From contig CAJAQT010000097.1 in assembly GCA_903944165.1 (NCBI GenBank), forward strand, positions 1 through 33,406: a stretch of DNA of 33,406 bases. The letters run 5' to 3'. Position numbers and translations under genes: made by a program. The DNA comes from an uncultured Methylococcaceae bacterium. GTDB taxonomy: Bacteria > Pseudomonadota > Gammaproteobacteria > Methylococcales > Methylomonadaceae. Below the pieces are notes generated by a model. The model was given only the letters and a program-made list of their open reading frames with translations. It did not search any database and had not been told where the DNA came from. Within the stretch, counting starts at the first letter, position 1. Each line of letters begins with the position of its first letter. This document shows, in pieces, positions 9,808 through 16,988 of this stretch.

Positions 9808-10045
9808 TGTCTAGCACTTTACAGACTAATAAAGCTTAAATATAAAAAATACACTCTGAGTATTTTATTTTTTAATACTGCAATCTAGTGATTAATTATA
9901 GCTTAAGGATTGATATTTGCTTTAATTCGTTTGATTTTACAAAAATCGTTGATACTGTCTTGCCACCCAAAAAACAATGCTGTCGGCGCGCTAGTTGATA
10001 GCCGTACTGTTCAGCATGATGACGATACGCTGAATAATTTATTCT

Positions 10046-10059
10046 CAGTAAAAATACTG
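10046..10059. repeat. Palindrome CAGTAAAAATACTG, copy 2
   Basis: Identical to the copy at 9794-9807, placed 70 bases before the STAS gene start and just upstream of the TTGACA at 10069. A position close to the promoter suits an operator. Confidence 0.7.
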
Positions 10060-10129
10060 GGCGTTAGCTTGACAGGCGGATAAGTTCAGGGAAATTACCA
10101 TTAACTACGCGAGGATTTAGGGAAATAAC

Positions 10130-10468
10130 ATGAAATTACGCTACGAAACTAAGCAAGAATATGAAGTAATCATCATCGATGAAGAGCGTATTGATGCACA
10201 TAATTCTGGTGACTTAAAAGAAGCGCTTTTGCATAAAATTGAGCAAGGTAATACCCAGCTTATTGTGCATTTGGCGCAGGTACGTTTTATTGATAGCTCT
10301 GGCTTAGGGGCGTTGTTAGCGGCGTATAAAAAAATTAATGCGGGGCATGGGAAGTTGATATTAGTTCATGTACAAGCTCAGGTGCTCGCTATGTTTGAAT
10401 TAACGCGCTTAACTCAAGTGTTTGATATTTATGCTGAGTTAGACGATGTGTTGGCTCATCATGGATAG
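10130..10468 (+). CDS. STAS-domain protein (anti-sigma factor antagonist-like)
   Basis: A 112-residue single-domain protein of the SpoIIAA/RsbV type. The STAS signature is clear: an N-terminal beta strand EVIIIDEERIDAHNSGDLKEAL, then QLIVHLAQVRFIDSSGLGALLAAYKKI, which carries the serine of the DSSGLG motif that partner kinases phosphorylate, and a C-terminal LTQVFDIYAELDDVL helix. Known relatives bind an RsbW-like kinase and release when phosphorylated. The next gene encodes just such an ATPase with no gap, so a partner-switching pair is likely. The ATG follows TAGGG by about 8 bases. No sigma factor gene is present in the window, so the switched target may be something else, such as an enzyme or a c-di-GMP protein. 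Confidence 0.9.
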   Translation: MKLRYETKQEYEVIIIDEERIDAHNSGDLKEALLHKIEQGNTQLIVHLAQVRFIDSSGLGALLAAYKKINAGHGKLILVHVQAQVLAMFELTRLTQVFDIYAELDDVLAHHG

Positions 10469-10477
10469 GTGCGTGTG

Positions 10478-10903
10478 ATGGGCATACCCGTTTTTCAGGT
10501 TGATGTCATTATTCCAACGCAAACCAGATATTTACGTTTAATTGGTCATATTGGGGAGCGCATTGCTAATGAATTGGACACCTATACGGGTGATAAAGTC
10601 CAGCTTGCCTATGATTTAAATTTAGTCCTGACTGAAGCAACGGCGAATGCTATTAAACATGCTAAAACCGACTCACCTAAAGAAACAGTAAGGATACTTA
10701 TTCAAATCGAAGAAAATGAATTAATTATCAAGGTATTTGATCATGGTCAGGGCTTTGATTTAAAAAATGTAGAGCCTTTAGATTTTGCAAACCCACAAGA
10801 AACGGGGATGGGGCTTTTTTTTATCAAAACGTATATGGATTCGGTGCGTTATACAATGACACCAGAAGTTAATATCTTAGAAATCAGCAAAAAACTACAA
10901 TGA
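10478..10903 (+). CDS. RsbW-like serine kinase / anti-sigma factor ATPase
   Basis: A 141-residue GHKL ATPase of the SpoIIAB/RsbW group that would phosphorylate the upstream STAS protein. Visible boxes are the N box LNLVLTEATANAIKHA, the G1 box VFDHGQGFD and the G2 box TGMGLFFIKTYMDSV. There is no dimerising histidine domain, which separates it from sensor kinases. The ORF track begins at GTG 10469, directly after the STAS stop; I favour ATG 10478 because AGGT (10467-10470) sits 7 bases before it, but GTG 10469 or 10475 is possible. Its TGA stop overlaps the ATG of the glutamate dehydrogenase gene (ATGA), so the two are probably translationally coupled. That downstream partner is unusual for an RsbW homologue. 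Confidence 0.88.
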   Translation: MGIPVFQVDVIIPTQTRYLRLIGHIGERIANELDTYTGDKVQLAYDLNLVLTEATANAIKHAKTDSPKETVRILIQIEENELIIKVFDHGQGFDLKNVEPLDFANPQETGMGLFFIKTYMDSVRYTMTPEVNILEISKKLQ

Positions 10904-13900
10904 CTTCCTCTTCTACTGCTTGGCACAATGCCTGTAATCGTATCGCCACACGAGCTTTAGGTAGTGCGCAAGCGCAACCTCTTTTAGCTACGTATCGTTC
11001 ATTATTTACTAAAGAGTATCAAACGCTTATCACACCATCGTATGCTGTTCGCGATATTCTTGCGTTGCATAGCTTAGTGACTACCGATCCTCAACAGGTC
11101 AATTTGGTAAAAATTACTAAGGCGACCGAAGTATTTAGGTTACATTTTTACAGTAATACTGAACGTTATTTAGACGAGTATATTCCGTTATTAGAAAACA
11201 TCGGGTTGCGCGTGTTAGATCAAGTGCAATTTACTTGCACATATACCCAAAATGAACAGGTCATAGTGGGATATATAAAAAGTTTCACGCTTAAAGTTGG
11301 TGCCGAATTAGTGCTTGATTGGCTAAGTCTGAAGCGTTATTTACTAACGGGATTGCGTGCGATATTACGCCATCAAGTCGACAACGACGCGTTAAATAAA
11401 TTAGCTATCGTTGCTGGCTTAACGTGGCAAGCAACTGATTTAATTAGAGCTTATTGTAATTATTATCTTCAATTAGGTCATTCTACGGCACGGGACAGTG
11501 TGTACCGTGCGCTCATTAATCATCCCAAGGTTGCGGCGTGTTTGTTTCATTATTTTGATGCTCGCTTTGTGCCCAATCCTGCATGGCAGGCATTAGCCTT
11601 TAGAGAAGAGCAGTGTTTATTACCATTACGGACAGAATTATCACAACACTTAGCCAGTGTCGCTAATATTAATGAGGATCGAATTTTACGCGCTCTTTTT
11701 AATTTAATAGATGCCACGGTAAGGTCAAATTTTCATCAACGCTGCATGCAAGATGATTTTTTTATTGCGCTAAAAATAAGTAGTCTGGGCATCATCGATA
11801 TGCCATCGCCAAGACCCTGTTATGAAATTTATGTGCATGCCTATGAGATGGAAGGTATTCATTTACGTGCAGGTAAAATTGCGCGGGGAGGTATTCGTTG
11901 GTCAGATCGCCCTGATGATTTTAGAACTGAAATTTTGGGGTTAATGCAAACACAGGTCAGCAAAAATGCCTTGATTATTCCAACGGGCGCAAAAGGTGGC
12001 TTTATTGTAAAACCCAATGCTCAATTTAGTGACTATCAGGTTGCAGGGCAACACGCGTATTTACGCTTGATAACAGGCTTATTAGAGTTGACCGATAATC
12101 ACACTCTCCACGATGTGGATAAGACAACAGCCGTTATTTATGATGATCCAGATAGTTATCTAGTGGTCGCCGCAGATAAAGGTACGGCACATTTTTCAGA
12201 TAGTGCCAATCAATTGGCAAATCAGTATGGCTTTTGGTTGCATGATGCCTTTGCTAGTGGCGGTTCACAAGGTTACGATCATAAAGCCTTGGGCATCACT
12301 GCGCGTGGTGCTTGGGAGTGTATTCGTCGACATTTTTATGAGTTAGGCAAGGATATTCAAACAGAGGCTATTTCAGTGTTGGGTATCGGCAGTATGGATG
12401 GTGATGTTTTTGGCAATGGCATGCTGCTTTCTCGCCACCTTCAGTTACGTGCTGCGTTTAGCGGACAACATATTTTTATTGATCCTACGCCATCTCCACT
12501 AGCCTTTGCAGAGCGGCAACGCTTATTCATGTTGCCTAGGTCCAGTTGGTTAGATTATGCGCCTGCGTTAATTTCTAAAGGTGGCGGTGTGTATTCTCGT
12601 TATGACAAAGAAATTATCTTGTCTGAAGAGGTAAAAAATTGGTTAGGTATTCGTTATCACAGCGTAGATGGTGAGTCGCTAATTCGTTATTTATTAACTG
12701 CATCGGTGGATTTACTTTGGCTTGGGGGCATTGGTACGTATGTTAAATGCAGTGAAGAAAAACACCTCGAAGTTGGGGACAGAAGCAATGACAGTGTGCG
12801 TGTGAATGCGAATGAAATTAAAGCGCGGGTGGTTGGCGAAGGGGCTAATTTAGGGTTTACACAAAAAGCACGTATTGAATATGCCCTTGCAGGTGGTCGG
12901 ATAAATACCGATGCAGTGGATAATTCCGCGGGTGTGGATACTTCTGATCATGAAGTTAATCTTAAAATCATGCTGATGGCGTTGCATAAAAAAGGGCTTA
13001 TTGCTGATTATCAACCCTTATTTGAAGCAATGACCGAGTCTGTTTGTGAGTTAGTTTTAGCCAATAATGTCGCGCAAAGTCGTTGTCTGTCATTAGAGCA
13101 AATTCGCTGTCAACAGGCCCTCGATAACTTTTTGCAAGTGGCTGATGTACTTGAAGCGTCGGGGTTTTTAGATAAAACCGTAGAGGCTTTTCCGCAGACT
13201 AAGCAATTGCTGACACGTCGCCAAGCGTGCTTAACGCGTCCAGAATTAGCTGTGTTAATGGCGTCGGCGAAGCGTTTTCTTACTCATATTTTGGTGCAAA
13301 ATACGGCGTCTTTACCAGCGGACTATTATGCTGACGTGTTAGCCTCTTATTTCCCAGCGCCATTTGTTGAGGCGTTCCGTAGACATTTAGCAAGTCATCC
13401 TTTAGCTCAGCACATTCAAGCAACGTTACTAAGTAATCATATAATCAACTATCAGGGCTGTAGTTTTTTATTACTTAATCAAACGCAAAATCCTGCTAGA
13501 TTAATGGAGGCAATCGCCAGTTATGTATTGTATGAACAGGCGTTAGAGATTAAGACCGTTCGAGCGGAACTTCATAAACAGACTAACGTTAACAATGCCA
13601 AAGAAATAGTGGCGTATTATCATGATTTATTAGTTATCGAAGATCGCTTATTGGGCTTTTGTCAATGGCATATCAACCACCATGTAAGCGTGTATCCAGA
13701 TACTCACACGCAGGCTATTTACGCCGCTTATTATGCTGAATATCGCCTGTACAGCGCAACGTCAACGGCATTATCTTCAAGCCAAGCGCACTGTAATATC
13801 AAGCAAGCACTACAGCTTATAAATGGATGTGAAGATTTGCCTTTAATTGCCCAATTATGCCAAGACACCGCACAGCCATTTAGCGCGCAATGGGTTCTTT

Positions 13901-14214
13901 TTAACGAGGTTGTGGCAATGTTGGATTTATCTGCTATTCAAGCCGCATTGTTTAGGTTTGCTGTGAAAGATCAGTGGGAGGCTAAAGTCCATCGTTTGTT
14001 GTGTGATGAGTTAAAATTAAGCGTGGTAAGCTTGAGTCAAAAATTGAGTTATTCGGCATCTGCGCCAAGGTCAAGCTGGCGTGATTATTTTCAATTACCA
14101 GAAAATAGTGCGGCGTGGCAAAGCTATCAACGTGTGCATCACGAAATTTGTCAAGCCACGCCGATGAGTTTGTTCCCTTATTTGGTATTAGCTGAGGAAT
14201 TAAAAAAATTATAA
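10900..14214 (+). CDS. Large-type NAD-dependent glutamate dehydrogenase, short form
   Basis: Oxidatively deaminates glutamate to 2-oxoglutarate and ammonia with NAD+, mainly catabolic. The catalytic core is unmistakable: GKIARGGIRWSDRPDDFRTEILGLMQTQ, LIIPTGAKGGF (catalytic lysine, near residue 365), FASGGSQGYDHKALGITARGAW, VLGIGSMDGDVFGNGM (NAD-binding, near 500) and RVVGEGANLGFTQKARIEYA, then a long helical C-terminal region. At 1104 residues it lacks roughly the first 450-500 residues of the ~1600-residue bacterial L_180 enzymes, which carry regulatory ACT-like domains, and is closer in size to the ~115-kDa class. The ATG overlaps the preceding stop and nothing upstream is missing, so the short form appears native. 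Co-transcription with a STAS/ATPase pair suggests control by partner switching, an inference. Confidence 0.9.
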   Translation: MTSSSTAWHNACNRIATRALGSAQAQPLLATYRSLFTKEYQTLITPSYAVRDILALHSLVTTDPQQVNLVKITKATEVFRLHFYSNTERYLDEYIPLLENIGLRVLDQVQFTCTYTQNEQVIVGYIKSFTLKVGAELVLDWLSLKRYLLTGLRAILRHQVDNDALNKLAIVAGLTWQATDLIRAYCNYYLQLGHSTARDSVYRALINHPKVAACLFHYFDARFVPNPAWQALAFREEQCLLPLRTELSQHLASVANINEDRILRALFNLIDATVRSNFHQRCMQDDFFIALKISSLGIIDMPSPRPCYEIYVHAYEMEGIHLRAGKIARGGIRWSDRPDDFRTEILGLMQTQVSKNALIIPTGAKGGFIVKPNAQFSDYQVAGQHAYLRLITGLLELTDNHTLHDVDKTTAVIYDDPDSYLVVAADKGTAHFSDSANQLANQYGFWLHDAFASGGSQGYDHKALGITARGAWECIRRHFYELGKDIQTEAISVLGIGSMDGDVFGNGMLLSRHLQLRAAFSGQHIFIDPTPSPLAFAERQRLFMLPRSSWLDYAPALISKGGGVYSRYDKEIILSEEVKNWLGIRYHSVDGESLIRYLLTASVDLLWLGGIGTYVKCSEEKHLEVGDRSNDSVRVNANEIKARVVGEGANLGFTQKARIEYALAGGRINTDAVDNSAGVDTSDHEVNLKIMLMALHKKGLIADYQPLFEAMTESVCELVLANNVAQSRCLSLEQIRCQQALDNFLQVADVLEASGFLDKTVEAFPQTKQLLTRRQACLTRPELAVLMASAKRFLTHILVQNTASLPADYYADVLASYFPAPFVEAFRRHLASHPLAQHIQATLLSNHIINYQGCSFLLLNQTQNPARLMEAIASYVLYEQALEIKTVRAELHKQTNVNNAKEIVAYYHDLLVIEDRLLGFCQWHINHHVSVYPDTHTQAIYAAYYAEYRLYSATSTALSSSQAHCNIKQALQLINGCEDLPLIAQLCQDTAQPFSAQWVLFNEVVAMLDLSAIQAALFRFAVKDQWEAKVHRLLCDELKLSVVSLSQKLSYSASAPRSSWRDYFQLPENSAAWQSYQRVHHEICQATPMSLFPYLVLAEELKKL

Positions 14215-14421
14215 AATAATGTTTACTGAGTTATTTTGGGCATACTCACGTTACTATTTTTAGGCTATCAACTTAACATGGGTTTTCAATAAGGTTTGAC
14301 TGTTCCATCCGAGCCTTTCAACACATTCACCACGAACATCTTAATCTTTAACTGTGTCCCGTGTTAAATTGAGCGCCTATTTTTCTACGTTCACCTTACT
14401 ATTTTTTTATATTAGCTCTTT

Positions 14422-15648
14422 ATGCCTACCTCTTCGCGCTTCGCCATTATTCCTCGTGCTCTGCAATTTGAATGGGGCATTTTTATGGTTATTGTTATTG
14501 TTCTGACTTTGCCTTTTTGGTTTACTGATTTAGATATTCATGCAGCACAATTTTTTTTCCATCCAGACAATGGAGAAAATTTATGGCCTGAAGAAAATAA
14601 TGCTATTTGGGTGTTTTTTTATCGTGCCGCCCCTCTTCTAGTCAATGTATTATTGCTAGGAGCCTTAGCTATCATGGCGTTAACTGGACAACAGGCATCG
14701 GCAACGCGGTTGCGTCGAATGGCATTATTTGTATTTTTGGGCATTATTTTAGGACCAGGTGTTGTCGTTAATGGTATTTTTAAAGATCATTACGGTCGAC
14801 CTAGACCGCGTCAAATTGAACAATTGCACGGTCATTTACATTACCAACCGCCAGGAATGCCCGGCCTTGAAGGTAAATCATTTCCATGTGGCCATTGCAG
14901 TGTAGGGTTTGTTTTAGCGTTATTTTATTTTATTCAACGACGTAATCGACCATGGCTAGCAAGGGCGCTGTTAATTGCTGCGATAGCTTTGGGAGGGGCA
15001 ATTGGCGTAGGCAGAATGGCGGCAGGCGGGCATTTTTTATCCGATATCTTATGGAGTGGGTTTTTAAGTTATGGCGTGTGTTTACTGTTATATCACCCAT
15101 TATTAGGCAAATGGGAACAGACGCCCGATGAAGAAGTGCCCGAGATTGCGCTTTTCGCGCGTTGGCAGGGGCTTAGTAAAACCACGCGGATTACTTACTT
15201 TGTTAGTTTTGCCGTGCTTATTTCTGTGTTAGCCTCATTAGCTACGCCCAGAAAAACTAACAAAAAACTAAGTTTTCCTAGTGTAACGCAAGCGCATCAG
15301 GTCTTAGACATTCATGCACACGTGGGGGATATCGTGATTACCCAACACGCGTCTGTAGATAAAACCATATATGCCCATTTAGTTTTTAAAGGTTTTGGTT
15401 TCCCCACCAGTAAAATTGAAGGCATATATCAGGCTGATCAGCAGCTGTTTTCAGTGCTTCAAAACGGTATGTTTACAGACGTGGAGGGTAAAGTTGAAAT
15501 TTCTGTACCCGCTGATTTTAAAGAACAATTGCTTATTACTGCGGATAAAGGGGCGATTTATACCACGATGCCTGCCCCTATAAATTGGACAATGAGCGCG
15601 AAAAAAGGCACCTTTTTAGAATCAGCAACGCACGCTAAGCAAGATTAA
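14422..15648 (+). CDS. PAP2-family membrane phosphatase with extra C-terminal domain
   Basis: Predicted inner-membrane phosphatase acting on a lipid phosphate or pyrophosphate (undecaprenyl-PP, phosphatidylglycerophosphate or lipid A phosphate are all possible). The three PAP2 motifs are present: KDHYGRPRP (KxxxxxxRP type), PCGHCSVGF in place of the usual PSGH, and GRMAAGGHFLSD with the catalytic histidine. About six membrane segments cover residues 18-225. A seventh (about 256-274, ITYFVSFAVLISVLASLA) leads to a ~130-residue soluble tail, HAHVGDIVITQHAS...KVEISVPADFKEQLLITADKGAIY, whose short repeating beta strands recall DUF4097-type beta-solenoids; it probably faces the periplasm. The gene is monocistronic and ends in a strong terminator. 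The substrate cannot be read from the sequence. Confidence 0.85.
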   Translation: MPTSSRFAIIPRALQFEWGIFMVIVIVLTLPFWFTDLDIHAAQFFFHPDNGENLWPEENNAIWVFFYRAAPLLVNVLLLGALAIMALTGQQASATRLRRMALFVFLGIILGPGVVVNGIFKDHYGRPRPRQIEQLHGHLHYQPPGMPGLEGKSFPCGHCSVGFVLALFYFIQRRNRPWLARALLIAAIALGGAIGVGRMAAGGHFLSDILWSGFLSYGVCLLLYHPLLGKWEQTPDEEVPEIALFARWQGLSKTTRITYFVSFAVLISVLASLATPRKTNKKLSFPSVTQAHQVLDIHAHVGDIVITQHASVDKTIYAHLVFKGFGFPTSKIEGIYQADQQLFSVLQNGMFTDVEGKVEISVPADFKEQLLITADKGAIYTTMPAPINWTMSAKKGTFLESATHAKQD

Positions 15649-15685
15649 CATGTTGTTTAGGGTTGTTTTTTAATAAGTGAGAACG

Positions 15686-15720
15686 AGCTTTAGCCAAATT
15701 TCATGGCTAAAGCTGTTTTT
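15686..15720 (+). terminator. Strong Rho-independent terminator after the PAP2 gene
   Basis: AGCTTTAGCC pairs perfectly with GGCTAAAGCT (10 bp) across a 9-base loop, followed by GTTTTT. It sits 38 bases after the PAP2 stop and before the convergent zapA 3' end; on the other strand the stem has no T run. Confidence 0.88.
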
Positions 15721-15740
15721 ACAAAGGGTAAAAATTGAAA

Positions 15741-16046
15741 TTAGAGTGCGTCGTGGTTTAACACGTCATCTAATTTTTGATGTAATTTATTAAGACAGTC
15801 ATTAAGTTCTTGTTGTAACAGTTCATGCTGGTTTTTTAATACCTCTAATTCATGGGCAATATTAAGCGCAGTCATGACGGCGATTCGATCCGCACCATTT
15901 ATTTTTCCAGAATCGCGTAATTTACGCATTTGAGTATCTAACTGAAGCGCTGATTGAATTAATTCATCTTGCTCTTCTGGCTCGCAAAGTATTCGATATT
16001 CTTTGCCCATGATCATCAATGTGATGGATTGCGCTTTGTCAGCCAT
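15741..16046 (-). CDS. zapA: Cell division protein ZapA
   Basis: Promotes FtsZ filament bundling at the Z ring. The 101-residue protein has the ZapA layout: an N-terminal globular domain, QSITLMIMGKEYRILCEPEEQDELIQSALQLDTQMRKLRDSGKI, then the signature NGADRIAVMTALNIAHELEVLK that starts a C-terminal coiled coil. The gene follows a small coiled-coil gene by 7 bases, so they share a transcript, and both diverge from UPF0149-pepP-ubiH exactly as in many gammaproteobacteria. The 6S RNA gene often found just downstream of zapA is absent here, because only 92 bases separate zapA from the convergent PAP2 gene. Confidence 0.93.
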   Translation of the reverse strand: MADKAQSITLMIMGKEYRILCEPEEQDELIQSALQLDTQMRKLRDSGKINGADRIAVMTALNIAHELEVLKNQHELLQQELNDCLNKLHQKLDDVLNHDAL

Positions 16047-16053
16047 TGTATAG

Positions 16054-16272
16054 TTACTCCAAAGTTTTTAGTTTGCTTATGATAGTTTCAACGCGGGATT
16101 TTGCTAGACTTGTTTTTTCTAAAAGTTCATTTTTTTCAAGCACTAATTCATTATTTTGTTTTTTTAATAGGCTATTTTCTTGGCTAACTTCATGGTAAAG
16201 AGTTATTAATTCATGTAGTTTTTCTTCAAGGTTTTGTAGAGCATTGGGGTAAGCTTGGTGAGATTGTGTCAT
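16054..16272 (-). CDS. Small coiled-coil protein, TIGR02449-like, zapA partner gene
   Basis: A 72-residue protein that is almost entirely heptad-like coiled coil (LEEKLHELITLYHEVSQENSLLKKQNNELVLEKNELLEKT...). It matches in size, composition and position the small conserved family placed directly before zapA in gammaproteobacteria (I recall it as TIGR02449). It resembles ZapB in style, so a division role is reasonable, but I know of no firm experimental function. It is the first gene of the zapA transcript. Confidence 0.78.
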   Translation of the reverse strand: MTQSHQAYPNALQNLEEKLHELITLYHEVSQENSLLKKQNNELVLEKNELLEKTSLAKSRVETIISKLKTLE

Positions 16273-16437
16273 AGCGAGTTTAAGTTAATAATAAATAAGT
16301 GTTTAATCGTAAATTAACAAATTTCGGTTGTTGATAACAGTAAAGTTTGTATTAATCATGCTTAATTAATGTGCTTAAATGGTAGCATAAGCGCAATTTT
16401 TCTTTTAGTGATTGTATTAAGAAAGGAGGGAATGGTT

Positions 16438-16977
16438 ATGGCTTATTTCATAGTTGACAGCATAATCAAAAGTATTGATAACAGCTTAACTGCCGCCGAT
16501 GTTCATGGCATTGCCACGGGCATGTTATGCGTAAATATTAAGACTTCGCCGAGTCGTTGGTTAGCAGATTTTATCTTACCCGACACGCAATTAAGTGCAC
16601 AACATCAGCAAATTTTAGAACATTTGTTTTTGGGAACACAGCGTCTATTAATCAGTAGTGATGGTGATTTTAACTTGTTATTACCCAATGATGATGCACC
16701 GTTGTCTGAACAGGTAATCGCCTTAAGAAGTTGGTGTCAGGGGTTTTTATATGGTGTAGGCGCAACGACAACATCGGCGACAATACTATCCAAAGAAGCG
16801 ACGGAAATTTTTAAAGACATGACTGAAATTACACGGCTTGATAACGATGTCGAAGGCAATGATGATGAAGCCGCGTTCACAGAAATTTATGAATACTTAC
16901 GCTCTGTCGTGATCTTACTTTGTCTTGAATTTAATCAACCCAAAGTCACCGCTACGTATAGTCAATATTTACATTGA
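16438..16977 (+). CDS. UPF0149 (YgfB) family protein
   Basis: A 179-residue member of the YgfB/UPF0149 family, a helical fold of uncertain biochemical function; a Pseudomonas homologue has been reported to affect expression of a peptidoglycan amidase. The family start LTAADVHGIATGMLCVN and the middle ALRSWCQGFLYGVGA are clear, as is the acidic stretch before EIYEYLRSVVILL. The ORF track starts 23 codons upstream; I choose ATG 16438 because AAGGAGGG lies 7 bases before it, the best ribosome binding site in the window. ATG 16432 is too close to that site. The stop overlaps the upstream TTG candidate of pepP, and the order UPF0149-pepP-ubiH is conserved with E. coli. Confidence 0.88.
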   Translation: MAYFIVDSIIKSIDNSLTAADVHGIATGMLCVNIKTSPSRWLADFILPDTQLSAQHQQILEHLFLGTQRLLISSDGDFNLLLPNDDAPLSEQVIALRSWCQGFLYGVGATTTSATILSKEATEIFKDMTEITRLDNDVEGNDDEAAFTEIYEYLRSVVILLCLEFNQPKVTATYSQYLH

Positions 16978-16988
16978 GGTTATTTGCA

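Larger units (their letters stand above)
9713..10129. promoter_or_regulatory. 417-bp divergent intergenic region with repeated CAGTA/TACTG palindromes
   Basis: This spacer separates the response-regulator operon (leftward) from the STAS operon (rightward) and contains no ORF. It has two exact copies of the 14-bp palindrome CAGTAAAAATACTG (9794-9807 and 10046-10059), a looser inverted pair AGTATT/AATACT (9859-9864 and 9874-9879), further TACTG half-sites at 9953-9957 and 10005-10009, and the inverted repeat TTCAGC/GCTGAA (10010-10015 and 10029-10034). Most of it is very AT-rich. A TTGACA sits at 10069-10074 but no well-spaced -10 follows. I read it as a control region for one or both operons; the binding protein is unknown. 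Confidence 0.55.

Noticed and set aside
10069-10101. TTGACA as -35 of the STAS operon
   Set aside because: The nearest -10-like sequence, TACCAT, is 21 bases away and poor, so a promoter cannot be assigned.
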